From assembly GCF_036417845.1 (NCBI RefSeq), contig NC_089982.1, forward strand, positions 62,881,684 to 62,945,683: 64,000 nt of DNA, given 5' to 3'. The notes beneath the pieces were generated by a model. That model did no database searches. It had not been told where the DNA came from and saw only the letters and a program-made list of their open reading frames with translations. The stretch comes from Apteryx mantelli (taxonomy: Eukaryota > Chordata > Aves > Apterygiformes > Apterygidae). Below, piece after piece: positions 1-13,624 of this stretch (the first letter of the stretch is position 1; each line of letters begins with the position of its first letter). A program made the translations under genes and the position numbers.

Positions 1-242
1 CTGGCTGTGCCTCAGCCTCTTTGTGGCATAAAAATTCTATGCAATCAAATAGAAAGTTACAGTTTACTTGGGACCAAATGGAAGACCTTGGGTGTGCATG
101 CTTAAATTGTGAACTGCTATTTTGTGCTTGAGCAGCAGCTGCATACATGCATATAGAGTTTGTGAGCCCATGGACATTTATGTGTATGCTAATAGGCAAT
201 TTCTGTTTACATATGTTCCTATAGAGAAGATTATGTGCTTAC
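1..242 (-). other. DTHD1: DTHD1 intron (partial, runs off left edge)
   Basis: This is intronic sequence downstream (minus strand) of the exon at 1044-243. It begins with a GTAAGC donor at 242-237. The next exon is outside the window. I see no repeat or other feature in it. Confidence 0.5.
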
Positions 243-1044
243 GCTTTGTTCATCCAGTGTCTAGAGTTTTGCACATCTTCTGAATCATTCATAGAAGGAT
301 TCACAGTAGTTAGATCACATATTTGTGCCAAAGACGTTAAGGTAATTGGGTTATTCCTACAAATCTCATAATTTGTTCCCATTTTACTGTCTTCCATTTT
401 CTCTGCCACTCTATGTTCTTTGTTTTCCACCCTTTTTGAAGGTTCTTTGACTACTGCCATTTTTTCCTGTTCAGAAAGATTCATGACAGTGCTATAAGTA
501 TCTTTTAACATCCCAGAAAGAATGCCTTCTCCATTGCCCCTAAGAACATCTTGAAAAAACAGTTCTGGAGACTTTTTAGTAAAAGAGCCACTTCCATGAG
601 CTTTATCTTTTCCATTACAATCTTTTTTCTCTGTCATAGGTTTCGTCAGCAGTCTGTGTTTGTCGTCTTCCTTTTTCACTGGAGGTTCTCTACTAATATC
701 CTGTTCTTGAGCAGATACATTTTCAGTTAATGATGCAGCTGTTTCTTTTTCCACAGCTTTAGTTTCACTTGGCTGGATTTGATTAACATTCTGCCTTCTC
801 AGGGAAGGAGTTATTTGGGATGGCTGACTGAGACTAGAAGATACTTGCACAGACTCTGTTCCTTCTACTTCAGAAAAACACATATCCATTTCTCTAGAAG
901 CATTTCGAGCTGTCTGGGTCTGAGATTTATCATCGTGTTTGCAGTGAGCAGCATAAAGTTTATTTTCTGTCTCTTGAAGGTATGAGACTGTATTTATCAA
1001 ATAATCCTTCACTTTCAGCAGACAATCTGTAATTCCATTGCACT
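243..1044 (-). CDS. DTHD1: DTHD1 internal coding exon (probable)
   Basis: This 802-nt exon on the minus strand is open throughout. On the minus strand it begins after a strong acceptor (a pyrimidine tract ending CCTCAG at 1050-1045) and ends at a GTAAGC donor (GT at 242-241). It enters in phase 1 and leaves in phase 2. The first split codon is completed as GAG by the G that ends the exon at 4265-3995, so the two exons join without a frame break. The product is hydrophilic, Lys/Glu/Ser-rich and probably disordered for most of its length. A more ordered stretch lies near its middle (SPELFFQDVLRGNGEGIL). I see no catalytic motif; the death domain that names the family would lie in later exons, off the left edge. 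The DTHD1 assignment is inferred from synteny: in human, DTHD1 lies head-to-head with ARAP2 at 4p14 (recalled, not searched). The open frame runs to 1135 only by reading into the intron. Confidence 0.6.
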
Positions 1045-3784
1045 CTGAGGAAAAAAAGTATGTAACCAATTGAATTTTGCTATGAAACCTAACAAAAATG
1101 TGAAAACTTTTGTACACATGCAAAGAGAATTCCACCTAACTCCTTAGTGCCATGCAATACATCTGAGGCATAATGTATTTGTAGGCTTCCATTTAATATT
1201 TGTGCATTTATTTTTATTCAGTCTGAGGAAATTTCTGAGCAACCCTCTCCTGACAAGTACAACTTGGCTACTGTGGCAGCCCTAATCATTCTAAGGATTC
1301 TAAGCCCATTCTAATGATCAGACACTAGATAAATTCTCAATGACAATCAATCCAAAATAGGGAATTGGTAAATAATAGTCTAGTCAACTTGGGAACAGCT
1401 TGAAATCTAAACCTTAATTACCTATACTTCCTAAAACTTAATTCTGCAAGTTTCTAATGTGTGATTCTCTGGCAAAGCTGTTATACATGGGCTTAATATT
1501 AAACATGCTTAGCAGCTTTGAATTTTTCCTATGGAGAACAAAAGGTAATGAAAAAACATCAGTCCATATACAAAACTGAAGTTCAGCAGTTTGCAGCATC
1601 CAGTTACAGTTTTGCTTATAACAAAACATTGGATGAAGAAGCATGCACAAAAAGCACAGATTCATTGCCATTCATATACTATTTTATCTTTAATATAAGT
1701 ATTTGTTTTATGATCCCTTATTTGTCTTATCTTGAACCTTCTCTTAGAAATCTTTCCAGAAATATTCTCTCCAAGGATTTCATATGTATTACTTTCAGCT
1801 CTCTCCTCACTATATGCTGTCAGTCTCTTATAACTGGAACTGTGTCTTCATTAGTTAGATATATTACAAATCTCTGGGAGAATTTCTTGCTTATTTCTGG
1901 TTGCTGCATGAAATCCTGGCAGACTTTGCTTTGCAGGTTAAATCCTGTGAAAGTCAATACAAATAAAATCGTACAGAGGAAACACAATATGATGTGTTGT
2001 CCACTTATAACAGAAAGAGATAGAGAAGGAAAGGACAATAAACAGGGTTGATTCAAGTCTTAAGGGAAACCACTGACTTACATTCACTTTATTCAGTAAG
2101 GTCATATGAGGGAAATCAGTATCTCAATGATTTCAACTTGGAAAATAATTGTGTAAGAATGTCATTGGTATGATGTTACATGGTTTAGATAGACCTTTCA
2201 CTTTCATCTCTATTTGCAGCTGCTTAATTTAACCTCCAAAGAGTACATTTCGGGATAAAGTTTTTTTATTGTTGAATTCGGTCAAGAAATTATTCCTTTG
2301 CAATCTTTTTTTAGTTCCCAAACCACTTGTTATTGTATTTTGACTGTATTTGAAAAGCAAACAAATTTTTAATATGTTTTTCCACTGGTTGGGCAAGGGA
2401 AAAAAAAAGTTTTCAGGGCAGTTTTACAACATAGAAGAAGAACTTTTGAGTGGTTTAACAAGGCTGAGAAATAAAACAGAAAGACTGGAAATGGCATAGC
2501 CTGCACAGCTTGGCTTGCATAAGAAGTTGCAAGAGAATATTTTCCAGTCTCACTAATGCAAAGCTTCCTTGGTCTCATTAGAATTACACTGAATGCTCAT
2601 CAGTGCAAAATGCCAGAATTACCCTGTTTCGTACCTGAACTTTGAGTTCTCTAATAATAAGAAAAAATTTCTTGCAACTCTTGAAAGATTCCTAAATTCA
2701 AATTTGTAGATAACATTCTAGAGTCATTCTGAATAATGGAATTTGCATACACTGTGAACTTTTCCAGTACTGAAGTGCTTAAAGCCAAACAAAGACTCTG
2801 CCTTTTAACTTTTGGCTACTTAAGTGTTGCATGAAGACACATTTTCCATTCTGTCACAATGTTAACCACGAAATAAATGTCCCTTTGTGCTTAGAAACAA
2901 AACAACACAGAAAAGCCCTTTTTTAACACTTTGCTTTCCATGCTTTTCTGATGTGTGATAACACAGTTTTGGGAATACAATGGCAGTCCCTATGCAAGTG
3001 TCTTCAAACTGTTTTGCTAACTGGCTAGTTTATGAAAGAGAAAGAGACTGAGGAAAAGCAGCTTTTTGGAAAGAGAATGATAGTGAATTCTGAAAAACTG
3101 AAAAGAGATTGTACAGAGCATGAAGCCAACAGACCAAAGTGAGGTTTATCTTGGAGTCTGCAGGCAGGTCCTTTCTCACAAATATTGTGGATAACTTACA
3201 AACCAGTAGAACAAAGGCTTCTAAGTGTGGGCCCAACTAAAGATTTTTGTCTGGAATCTTTCTTGGTCTAGGCATCATGCTGTTAGACATGCAATGCAAA
3301 TAATGCAAAAATGCTATTTTTATTTCCTAGTTTGATGAATGTTTGTTAAGATAATGTTTCTGAGGAAAGAAATTTGTTTCATTCTTTGCAAAATGAACCT
3401 GTATTTTTTTCAGGAATAAAATCTGGATATGGTCCTCACAGTAAATAACACAGTGAAACACTTTAAAATGTAAATGCAAGCAATTAAATTTCATGTGTTT
3501 ACCTGTACACTAAGATGGCTGAATTCTACAGTAATTGTATTTTGGACATGTATATATATTTGGATTGTTGAGTAGGGTTGAAGTAGACAGGGTCTGTTGG
3601 CAGCTTGAAGTGAAGCTAGTGGCAGCTGGCTTCTTCCCACTTTTGCTGTTAGTTTTTAAACTGTCTGAACTACTTTAGTTTTTTAACTACCTAAACTATT
3701 TTAGATGCCTGTAGGCTACATTATGCATAACAAAACTTTGAAAGCAGTTTAATTCATTATGTGAGAAGAATACTCTCTCTCTCT

Positions 3785-3828
<44 letters not shown>

Positions 3829-3994
3829 GACTCAAAAACACAGTGATACAACTGTTCAAATATATTCCAGTGCATTACCAAATACTGAAATACTACCAAA
3901 AGAAAGTAAGGTTCCATAGCATCATCAGAAGGCAGAACTTAGCATCCAATATTTCCACCATATTTTGTTTACAGTTAAGTCCCTCCGTACTTGC
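1045..3994 (-). other. DTHD1: DTHD1 intron 1 (probable GC-AG intron)
   Basis: This 2.95-kb intron lies between the two DTHD1 exons. The donor reads CAAG|GCAAGT on the minus strand (GC at 3994-3993), which matches the consensus of GC-AG introns. The acceptor is CCTCAG at 1050-1045. It contains a CT run (3773-3785) followed by an AT run (about 3787-3821). The open frames at 1438-1671, 1518-2051 and 1820-2056 overlap one another on opposite strands and show no family resemblance. I saw no intervening exon, but a symmetric one could have been missed. Confidence 0.5.
3773..3821. repeat. (CT)n-(AT)n compound microsatellite
   Basis: A short CT run is followed by about 17 AT units. It lies in DTHD1 intron 1, roughly 170 nt downstream of the first exon's donor. 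It is a likely length polymorphism. Confidence 0.9.
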
Positions 3995-4265
3995 CTTGAC
4001 TTGAAGTCACTTCCTTGTGTTTGTCTTGGAGAGCGCTCAGTAAGTGGCAAATGTCTTGAAGACTTTCTGCAATGTTTTCCAGTTGCTGGCTGAGAGATCT
4101 GCTCAGCTCTTTTGTTGCAGAGATCAGTCTAAGCGCATACTCCAGGATGCCTTCATTATCCAGATCATTTTTCAGAAGCACGTCTCTCACTAGCAAGTTC
4201 ATATTCCAGATTTTTTCCAGGAGCTGGCCTGATTCGCCTGCAGCAGGACATTCAGCCACTTCCAT
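3995..4265 (-). CDS. DTHD1: DTHD1 first coding exon (probable)
   Basis: This minus-strand exon has ATG at 4265-4263 (protein begins MEVAECPAAGESG) and encodes 90 codons plus one base. The open frame continues upstream to 4307, but only to a TTG, so the ATG is preferred. The predicted protein is mostly amphipathic helix: LLEKIWNMNLLVRDVLL, then a leucine-rich region around SRSLSQQLENIAESLQ, suggesting a helical bundle or short coiled coil. It ends in phase 1 with G at 3995, before a GC dinucleotide in perfect GC-AG donor context. The following exon starts in phase 1 with AG, giving GAG (Glu) at the junction. A GT donor 6 nt upstream (AA|GTCAAG) is phase-compatible but weak. There is no CpG island here, so the promoter is of the AT-rich, non-island type or lies further upstream behind a non-coding exon. 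Naming rests on synteny with ARAP2. Confidence 0.55.
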
Positions 4266-5864
4266 CTTATTTTTAAAATATACTACTAGAATTTTTCTTC
4301 TGCTCAAAACACTTCCACAAGATGTTTTCCTTGGTTCAGGCTATACTGTTTATTATCTGTGGCTTAAACAGGGTGTACAAAAGTATTGTATTCTACACAC
4401 ACTGAAAAATCAAACTCTAGCTGAGAAACTCTGAGTTGATGTTGACTATTAAAAAGTTACTAGGTGACAAAAAGGAGTGGCTGTCCTGTAACTAAAGAAG
4501 AGGATTGCCAAGAGATGCCAATGTACACCATGCGTATTTAAGAACATAAATGGGGAGGTTATATAACTTAGTTATGTAACAGTGACTTAACTTTCAGGAG
4601 TTCCGAGCAATTCATTACTTCAGAATTGGCTGTAAATGACCAGTATCTATGAAATCAAGCCTAATCATGAATTCATAATTCTATACTAACTAACAAAGAG
4701 GAAGCATGTCAATTGTTGTTTTTCATTACGAGATAACATTAATGTTGTAGGGTCCCTTGACATGATTTTCTAACAACCTTATTTCCTTTGTTTTGAAACC
4801 TCAAACAGGCAGGACAGGCGCGAGCTGCCCCACACACCACATGCTGTATTTGAATTCATGTAGATTTCAGTGGTACAAGAATCTACACATCTGAAGATTT
4901 ATTTTGTGACTAACAAAAATAATTTTTATTAGCAATAAATGTACCTGCAATGTTTTCTTAGGCACGTTTGTATAATAAGGAAATAAACGTAAAAAGCAGT
5001 AACTGACGAATTTCAAACAACTCTTAATGACTGAAATTTCATATAACACTTGGAATTTGAGAAGCAAACTTATGAGAAAAGCAAGAGTTCACTTAATTTA
5101 TGCTGCAGCATCAAGAATTGACTGTATGTTGTTCATAGAAATGAACAACACCAGAATAGCAATGAAAAGCAGTGGAGGACCAGCACTGAAGTTCTCTTCC
5201 AGATACTGGTTAGCGTTTAGCTGTACTGGGAAAGGACAAGCCCAAAATCCTCATTAGCAGAGTTCGGTACTGGGCTAAATCTGAAGTATAACACATACCA
5301 AATATTTTTTATAGTTTAAGAAATGTGCTATACAAAAGTCTGTACAGCAGCTTTCCTACTAAACATTCCTTTTTATCACCCATTATAAATATAATTAATG
5401 CATCTCTAAATAGCAGTTAAAATGGGGCCACTGAAATCTCAGGTAAGCATTGTGAGGACTAACAAGGTAATGTCAGCAGAGTGGTTTGAAAATGTAAAGC
5501 ACTATATAAATGTTAAAAATAACAATGAAAGATATAAAGTGTTTTTAATCAAATGTATGAGCTGACACCAGCTGTAATTGTTATATTCAAAGGAAGATTC
5601 TTTTTGACTCATCCTAGTTTGCTTGATCACACTGAAAATGTACTGCACAGCTAAAAAACTTGTGAATCTTTAACTTATTTACCATTTCTGATTATCCAGT
5701 ATCATTATGTCTTTCCAAATTACTCCTAGTAAAAAAAGAACTCTGAAAGTAACATACGTTTTTGTGTACAGGAAGTGAAAAAACCCATCTTCCCACCCAA
5801 GATTCTGGGGATGTGTAAGGAAAATAAAAGAAAAGAGGCAATAAATGCATTATTATGTATTTAT

Positions 5865-5960
5865 TATGGAGTCACACCAACTGAAAAGTTGGTCTATGTA
5901 ATAGTATATGTATACCAACTTTTCAGTTGGTGTGAATTGAGAAGTTGGTGTGACTCCATA
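5865..5960. repeat. Nested inverted repeat (long hairpin)
   Basis: Inner perfect 21-nt arms at 5873-5893 and 5914-5934 flank a 20-nt AT-rich loop. The outer left segment 5865-5882 is also a perfect 18-nt inverted match to 5943-5960. The right side therefore holds two copies of the AGTTGGTGTG motif, while the left side holds one shared copy. It could be a small MITE-like element or a replication-templated inversion. I do not recognise the family. Confidence 0.85.
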
Positions 5961-8900
5961 GTTTTTCACTAACTATAATATAGCTAGATTCATCAGCTCT
6001 GGACCTTGTCCAATTTAATTATTTGCTAAGACCACTCCTGTCCAGACTATCTAAATCAATTAGTGATTTGCAAATTTGAGTTATGAAAAAAGACATTAGT
6101 TTGGATAAAGGTAAGAGAATATCTGATTTTTAAAAAGTGACCTTTATGTGTAAAATAGGTATAATACATGGACCTGTTATCAGAAAGGCTATTCATTGAA
6201 TGCAGCAGAGCTTACTAGAAGTTACTAACACAATACACTTCTATAAGCACAGTTTTAAAATATATGACAGGTATTGATTCTTACTGATGTTCTTTGCCAT
6301 AAGCAAACCTTTTTGATGACCCAAAGAATCATATATCTAACTCAGTGCATCAATATATGCTATCTGTGTAAATTGTCTATACATATTGGAAAAAAAGAGA
6401 TTTGTTATTTTAGAAAATACATTTATCTAAATGCATTCAATAGGGCAAGAAGAAATATTCTGATTTTTTTATATGTGGTTGCAGAAACAGTATCAAGCTT
6501 TCAAGATGAAAATGTGTATTGTTTTTTTCTGTAAGCTTGAGTGAATTACGCAAAAATCAGTTTTGTGAAAACGTGTAGTACCAAATAGTCTAAGTGTCTG
6601 TAATTATACTGTTGTCTGTATAGGAATTTATTGTGGGGGCAGTTAGGTAAGCTGCATTTTTACTGAAACAGTTAACTGCTCAAGGAAATTAAAGAACTGC
6701 TATTGGGAGATATTTGAATTTTAAACACATGATTATTACGCATTAGATCTTGTGAAAGAAAATGAAGTGGTAATCACTCAAAGTTGACTCAGTTTTTTTA
6801 CTATTCAGCAGTAGTAAAGACATTATATCATTAGATTGTCTGATGACATATTTGAATGCCTTTGAATTCAGCTATTCATATATTACAAATATGTTTTCAG
6901 TTAAACAAAAACAGGCTCCCTCCACAATGCTAATTTTAGTAGCCGTATTTTTGACTGTGAAAACTTAATCTTTGTGATATTTTACTGTTACTAGCTCTCC
7001 TTGAAGAGATAAAAAGAGTGAAAATTTGGTATTTATTGAAGATTTTTCATGATATTTAGTGGATAAACTTATGCTTTAAAGCGTGTGCTTTTGTAGCATG
7101 CTGGCAGGTATTAGACAAGGTAACTATAAAGTCCTTGGGAACAATCAGACATTTACTACTTGACACAAGCTTTTGCCCAAAGAGATCCAATCTGGTTGTA
7201 GCTGTCAGGGGCCTGCGTGCTCCCATAGGCCTTAATGGTCCTGATGAGCCTCATGGTGGGTGCGTGCAGAAGATTAGCTAGACCACACTGGAAACGTTCT
7301 GAGCCATCTGCTGATGGTGAAATTAAATGTTGCTGGAATGAGTAAAACATAACCAGAAAACATGAAGGGTAAAGAAAGTTGCGAACATTAGGCATTTGGA
7401 AATATGAGGGAAATGTGAGCATATATTCCCTGAAAATAGAAGAGTACCTTTATTAATATGTATTATACAGTATTCTGGAGAAAATAAGAGAGTATCACAT
7501 ATGTGATCACATACACAAAAGAGATGATTTCAGTGCAAATCTAGTACCAATGGTATTTACATGCAATTTAATAGTGTATAGTTAATGCTATAGTTTCACA
7601 GTCACTTTAAGCCAATCATGTTAAACCATTAGTTTTGCAGAGTTAAAGTCAGCATGGACTAATCTGAGCTGATTTATCATGTGGCACACAATCTAGGAAG
7701 AGGATGGGGAGACAGAAGGAATAAACAGACTTGATAATAAGCAGTATTACTCCTCTCTGCAGCAGAGTCATCTTTTACGGTGAAACTATTGTTTGATCTT
7801 GCAACTTTTACTGCAAAATCCTGAACAGAAAAAAGTACACAAAGAAAACCTGTTCTGGGATATTGTATCAGAAGAACCTCATAGAATCAGCCACTGTGGA
7901 TCCCCAGACTCACTGAAAATCCCTACAAATAACGTATCTGTTAACTGAGAAAGAGTCAGGCTCTTAAGGGTAGGGTGAAGACACAGCTATCATGTTTACC
8001 ATTAATGTAGACAACAACTAATTAGTATTACAATAACAGACTCACAAGAAAAAAGATATGTGGGCGTCCTGCAACCCAATTGTCAAAATAGGACCCTATG
8101 CCTGAGTAGGTAATTTTATATAAACTGAAGAAAATTAAAATAATTAAGAGGCAATAATGTGTGAGATATAAAAATGCAGGAACAAATGTGATAGATATAG
8201 AATTGTTTTTTAAATTATATATTTTCAGTTCTTGGGTTTTTTCAAATTTTTTTGTACAAAAACTAGTAACAAAAGGGCTGTGCACTTACCCTCATAGCTT
8301 AGTCCTCCATTACATCTTGCCATTTTGAAGAGTGATCCTGCCCTTCAGCAGAACTACATTAGTATAAAAGTGATAAAACAAACCAGAAAGTGGACACCAT
8401 GTTTAATTTTGCTTTTAAACAATTCATATACCTGGATTACTTTCAGTTTTAACTATATTCTCTGACTATTCATGAATCCTTAAAAAGGAGAGTTTTCATG
8501 TCCATTGTAAATAGTGGCCTTGGAGGTAGGAGGAACAAAATACCAAATCTATAAAAATAAGGATCAAAGTATACAGTTAAATGCATTTATTATCATGTGG
8601 CAAATATACGTGTTCTTTTCAGAATACCTTAACACCGTGGCATAGCTAATAACACAGGAAGTGGACTTTGCTCTGCTAAGAAGAGAGATTAGACTATATG
8701 ATGCAGACACAATAAGTTCTATCTTTATACTCTCTGTATAATGCAAAGTTCAGTTCGTGACAATAAAATCATTTTGCTGAGTTTATTGATCAATTCATAT
8801 TTGAAAATATGCATAAGGGATTTTCTTCCTATCTCTGGTATTATAAGACCCAAGTGAGAAAACTTAATAATAGCACAAGACCAACAAAGAAAGTGCTATA

Positions 8901-9383
8901 TATTACTGGGCCACAGAAATTGTGTTATTTGCTCATGCGGGTGGTCCATTTAACCTCTTATTATAGTGACCACTGCTAGATGTTTTGAGGAGGGCCATAA
9001 TCCCGTTGGAATGAGTAATGAAATAATAGGGTTAGAAAGGGCATTTCTTAGCTCAGTCACAGAACTTGACATAAAGCCATCTTACCTATGTATCAGCGTG
9101 CATGAGCTGGAGGTTAGGTAAGCATACAGCAGGAAAGAAGGCTTGAGCCTGTGCTAAACCTCTCTGTGGGTCCCACCTGTCTAGCTATATTCACTTAGAT
9201 GCAGCATGGTGTGTTTGGCCTGAATTTGCCATTATATTTACGTTAGCTCCTGTGAAGGTTTCAGCGTTGGGAAAACAAGCCATCCTCAGCCATGCTGAGG
9301 TACGGCTAACACACAGAACAGGGTGCCAACCATGTTTTTTTCGTTTTTGAGCCTGATTTATGCCAAACTGCATAGCTTTTTGT

Positions 9384-9407
9384 CCCCCCCCCCCCAAAAA
9401 AAAAAAA
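9384..9407. repeat. C12A12 homopolymer junction
   Basis: A run of 12 C is followed directly by 12 A. The same kind of junction occurs at 35740-35766 (C10A17) and, on the opposite strand, at 50807-50829 (T11G12). Confidence 0.9.
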
Positions 9408-12400
9408 GTTTATACTCTTTATCTGCTCTCTTTTAATTTAATTGTTGATAATTATTGATCAATAGGTTTGACTAGTATTCTGTGGGAACAAATAGTAGAC
9501 TATGTACTGACCAAAGACAAGAGGTTGCAGACTAAGACTCAGGGCCTTATGTGTTCTCACTGTCTTTGATGGGGTTCTGGTTAGCAAAAGAAGCTTCTAG
9601 CCTATCTGATCTGTCCTTTACTACTTGAATATAGGCCTAAGAAATCTAACAAAAATATAGAGGGAAATAAAAATAGCAATATATACCTTCCAAATCCATA
9701 TATGATACTGTCATATTTACATTCTTTCACAGGGAATAATCTTGACCTAACTGAAACCTACTCTGTCTGAAGTACAACATGAAGTGTTACATGCATTGCA
9801 CATACCTTCCTTTTGTGAAAGAAATACAAACCACTTTTACCGATGCTTCTATTACATTGGACAATTTCTTTCAGGCACAAGAGAAGTGAGTTTTGATGGC
9901 AGATGTGAAGAAAAAGTGGCCTTTCCCTAGTTGTATACTGAAATACACTAATCAGTTCTCATTATATCTTTTTCATGCTCATGTAGACCTTTGGTGCACT
10001 GCAGAATGGCAATGAATGGCTTTAATGCATTAATTTAAAATGGAATTTTCTTTATTTCTAAACTTGTTTCCTTTTAATTTTGTTCTGTATTCAAGAACTG
10101 TGAAGACCTCCAGGATACTGAGTATTCATAAGCAAGGTATAAGTTTTGTCCTGCAGTAGCTGAAGAGAGTATACAATTCAAATTCCATACCGGTGTGCAT
10201 TAAGTGAAAGATTTAGCCAAGGTTTTGGTCTTACATACATTTTATCTTTGAGTGTACAGAACTGAATTATCTTGAAACAAGCCTGTGTGTGACACATTGG
10301 CTTTCCAGTTGTCACATAAGGAAAGGACAGGATTACCACAGCGTCTCCGAAAGGTCAGAGTCCTGATTAACTGTTTACCTGGAGAAGATCATAATTTCTG
10401 TAGCCTCTCTGCTGGTTTGTCTGGTTTTATAAGATTAAGTAATAACCTAATTATAACCTTTGGGAAAAACTAATTCTTGAAAGAAAAATGTTTTTTGATG
10501 TGATCAGCAGTAGTATTTTGAAGTTATTAAACATGCTTGATGTTGTTTTAATGTTACAGTGTTTAATTTTTTAAGAAAAACTAGCCTTTTCTATCCAATA
10601 CTGAAATGACACTTTATTGCGATTTTAATTAAATTTTGGAATAGGAGAGGCTGTAGAAAAACAACATGAAAGTGTTCTGTTTTCACTTGATGGTATTTCT
10701 TTTCCTAATGACAGAGTCCTAGGCCCAGTTACACTGCTGTCATCAATAATGAAGTTTAATAAGGAAGTTTTATTGCTCCTAAGAGATACCCTTAGAAGAA
10801 AACAATCCTTGAAGGCAGACTGTCTGGATGTAGAAAGGTGTGCTGTCACCAGTTTTAGCAAAGTTCATTACGTAAGCTGAGTATTTGCTCCTAATAAGAT
10901 CTGCAGATGACTGAGATTTCTTAAATTGCAAAATAATTCAAAATTGTAGGCAGAATATTGATGCCATCCTTTGTTTTCCTAAAACAACTGAGGTTTGCTC
11001 TCACTCTGTTTTATGTAACACTCTTCTCAGTGAAATGATCAAAGCAACAGGAGCAAAAAAGACATCACTGACCAGTGTCTGCTGCAAGATCAACCTCTCC
11101 AGCATGTTGTGAATAGTGCTTCCCAGGTGGCTTGGCTACTTTAAACTCTTCTTTTAGCATTTTACATTTGAGACTGTTTCTCAATATGGTATTTCAAAAA
11201 AACCCCTGAAAGCTAAGGAACAGTATGTCAAAAGGGATGAAGGTAGTTAAAACTTCAAAGACTTGATACTTTTCAACCTTGTGACTTAACCTAGTACCTT
11301 CACAAGAAGTTATTCATGGACAGATGGGGTACCTTCATTATGAGTTTTCTATTCAAGTGTTATTCATATATCCAGTAAGCCTCCAATCTTTAATAGAATC
11401 AAAATCCTGGAAGTGATTCAACTATCATGAAGTAATTTTGGAGGGAGGTAGGAGGAAGCAGGGAGGGAAAGAGAAAACAGAAGACACATAATGTGTCACT
11501 AGACACAAAGAAAAATGTGCAATTATATTAAAGTTTATACATTTCTAGCTGTGGCTGTTCTTTGGAAAGTTTTTCTCTAAAATTGATACTGTGAAATCTA
11601 TTGTGTTTCATTACTTTCCATGCCAAATTTGCTCAAGCAACAAGTAAATTGAAAGTGGGAAGGAGGTGTTTTAGACAATGACCTTTAAAACTAATGGTGT
11701 CTTTTAATGTGTCATATGTGGTTTCTGTAAAATATGAGCAAGCCAATGCTGTATAGATAAAACCTTAATGATGTGGGATTCATTACAATTCAATGAACTG
11801 CGTAAAAGTTGAACATGGGAAAAAGTTAGCAATTTGATGTGCTGGAACGTTCCTTGGAAGAGGATTCACTTTCAGAAAGTTTAAGAATGCTCCATCAGAT
11901 TTCTCAAAGGTGACAGGGAGTTATGCCAAGGTAACAAGGTCCCCTAAATGAGAGCAATAGCAAAGAAATAAAAGGGATCCTACTGCGTGCTTTGAAACTG
12001 CATTTGTTTTCAATAGCAACTAGAAAAACCTTTAAATGTAAGTGAGAGAAGTGCAGCGATGAGGTCCCACACTGAAAGCAGGCAGTCTGAAAACAAAGTA
12101 TTGAAGCTGGCTCTTTAGCTTTTCTGGTGAAAGATGTCTTGGAGAAACCTTAAGTGACAGCTAGAACAAGAGATTGATGCTATGTATTTTTTTAATTTGC
12201 ATTTTTCTTGGTTATATGCCTTTCTTTTGAAACAAGAGCTTAACCTCTTGCCTCGCTAGAATAAATTTGCTGTTTTCATTTTTAGGCTTGTGAACTCAGG
12301 TGAATCTTATACATAGGAGATACTTTTACTTCCCCATAAGCAAAGAATTCAGTACTGCAGACAAAATTTTCAGATTGTCTGCAGACTGAAATACATATAT

Positions 12401-13624
12401 AGACATTGTGAAAGTGGGGGATCTCCAGCTTATAGGGCTGTATCAATTGGCTTAAGTGCTGGTTCAGAGTCAGGACACGGAGTATGCTTTGGCCAAAGGC
12501 CGTTGACAGACTATCCTTAACTTCCAGAGATCCCACATTATCACAGGAATATATTTTGAATTGCCATCTTTGCAGAGATGTCAGGTCAAGTTCAATATTT
12601 CTGACTCATCTATCGCCACTGTATTAGAGGTGATGTTAGAGTAAATGTTGCTGTTGGTGTATATCTATGCTTTTAAACCCAGAAAAAGTATTCCAGTACA
12701 TCTGAATAACTTCTGACTTTAGAGGATTTTGAAGGTACAGCTGAGTGTGGTATACAATATATATGAACCAGAAAATTCACTCTCCCTTAACTGTCTTGGA
12801 CCACCCATATTGCTAAGGGAAAGAAAAAAAAAATCTGTATACTGTAAAAGTAATTAGTAAACAGCATATCACCATGTTACACCAGCTTTATGTCATTGGT
12901 TTCAGGAGAATTGTACCAATATCAAAACAGCTTAAAGGGACTACATAGTGAGTCTGTTGGTTGTTTTAATAAAAGAGAGACTGCAACAGGGTCAACTATG
13001 TAGCCGTTAAAAGAAATAAAATGGCAAATTCCACAATGGTCATGTTATCATAACTGTGAAGGAGAATATTAACTAGTTTATAAAGTGATAGACTAAAAAT
13101 ACAAATCCATCATATTATACAGGGAACTATTTTACAATGCTTCTTGGAAATCAGATTGACCATTATATGGCTACATAAAAAAAATGTGGTACATGTTGAA
13201 CTGGCTTATAGTCTCTGTAAAAATGTATGTAGGTGTCCAGAGAGATATAAAAAATAACAGTTACAAAGCACAGAATAACTGGCTGAAATGAATCCCAAAG
13301 TCACATAAACAGATGATAGCAAATGCAAAAACTGAACTTAGATTTCTTGAACCCTGTGCTCATTCTTAACTATAGAACTATCTTTTTTCTGAGGCTTTTC
13401 AGCCCTCCTTGTTTCATCCTGACTGGGTGAAATCTGTTACCTCATTTTTAAGCTAGAACTCTGCTTCGAAAATTGTCATGCATGATTTAATTTCTAAGGT
13501 TAGTTTTCTTGATGTTTTGTTAACAATAGTATAGTGATAGAAGCTCAAATCATAAAAGATATAGACAGTCATCTGCTGATTGTCTGAGATATAGCTAACA
13601 TACTTAATTTGTTAGAATGCTTCA

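Noticed and set aside
1045..1135. Extension of the DTHD1 exon to a start at 1135.
   Set aside because: The position is a GTG, not ATG. The segment crosses a strong acceptor and is intronic.
4266..4307. Upstream start at 4307 for DTHD1.
   Set aside because: The codon is TTG. The first ATG in the frame is at 4265.
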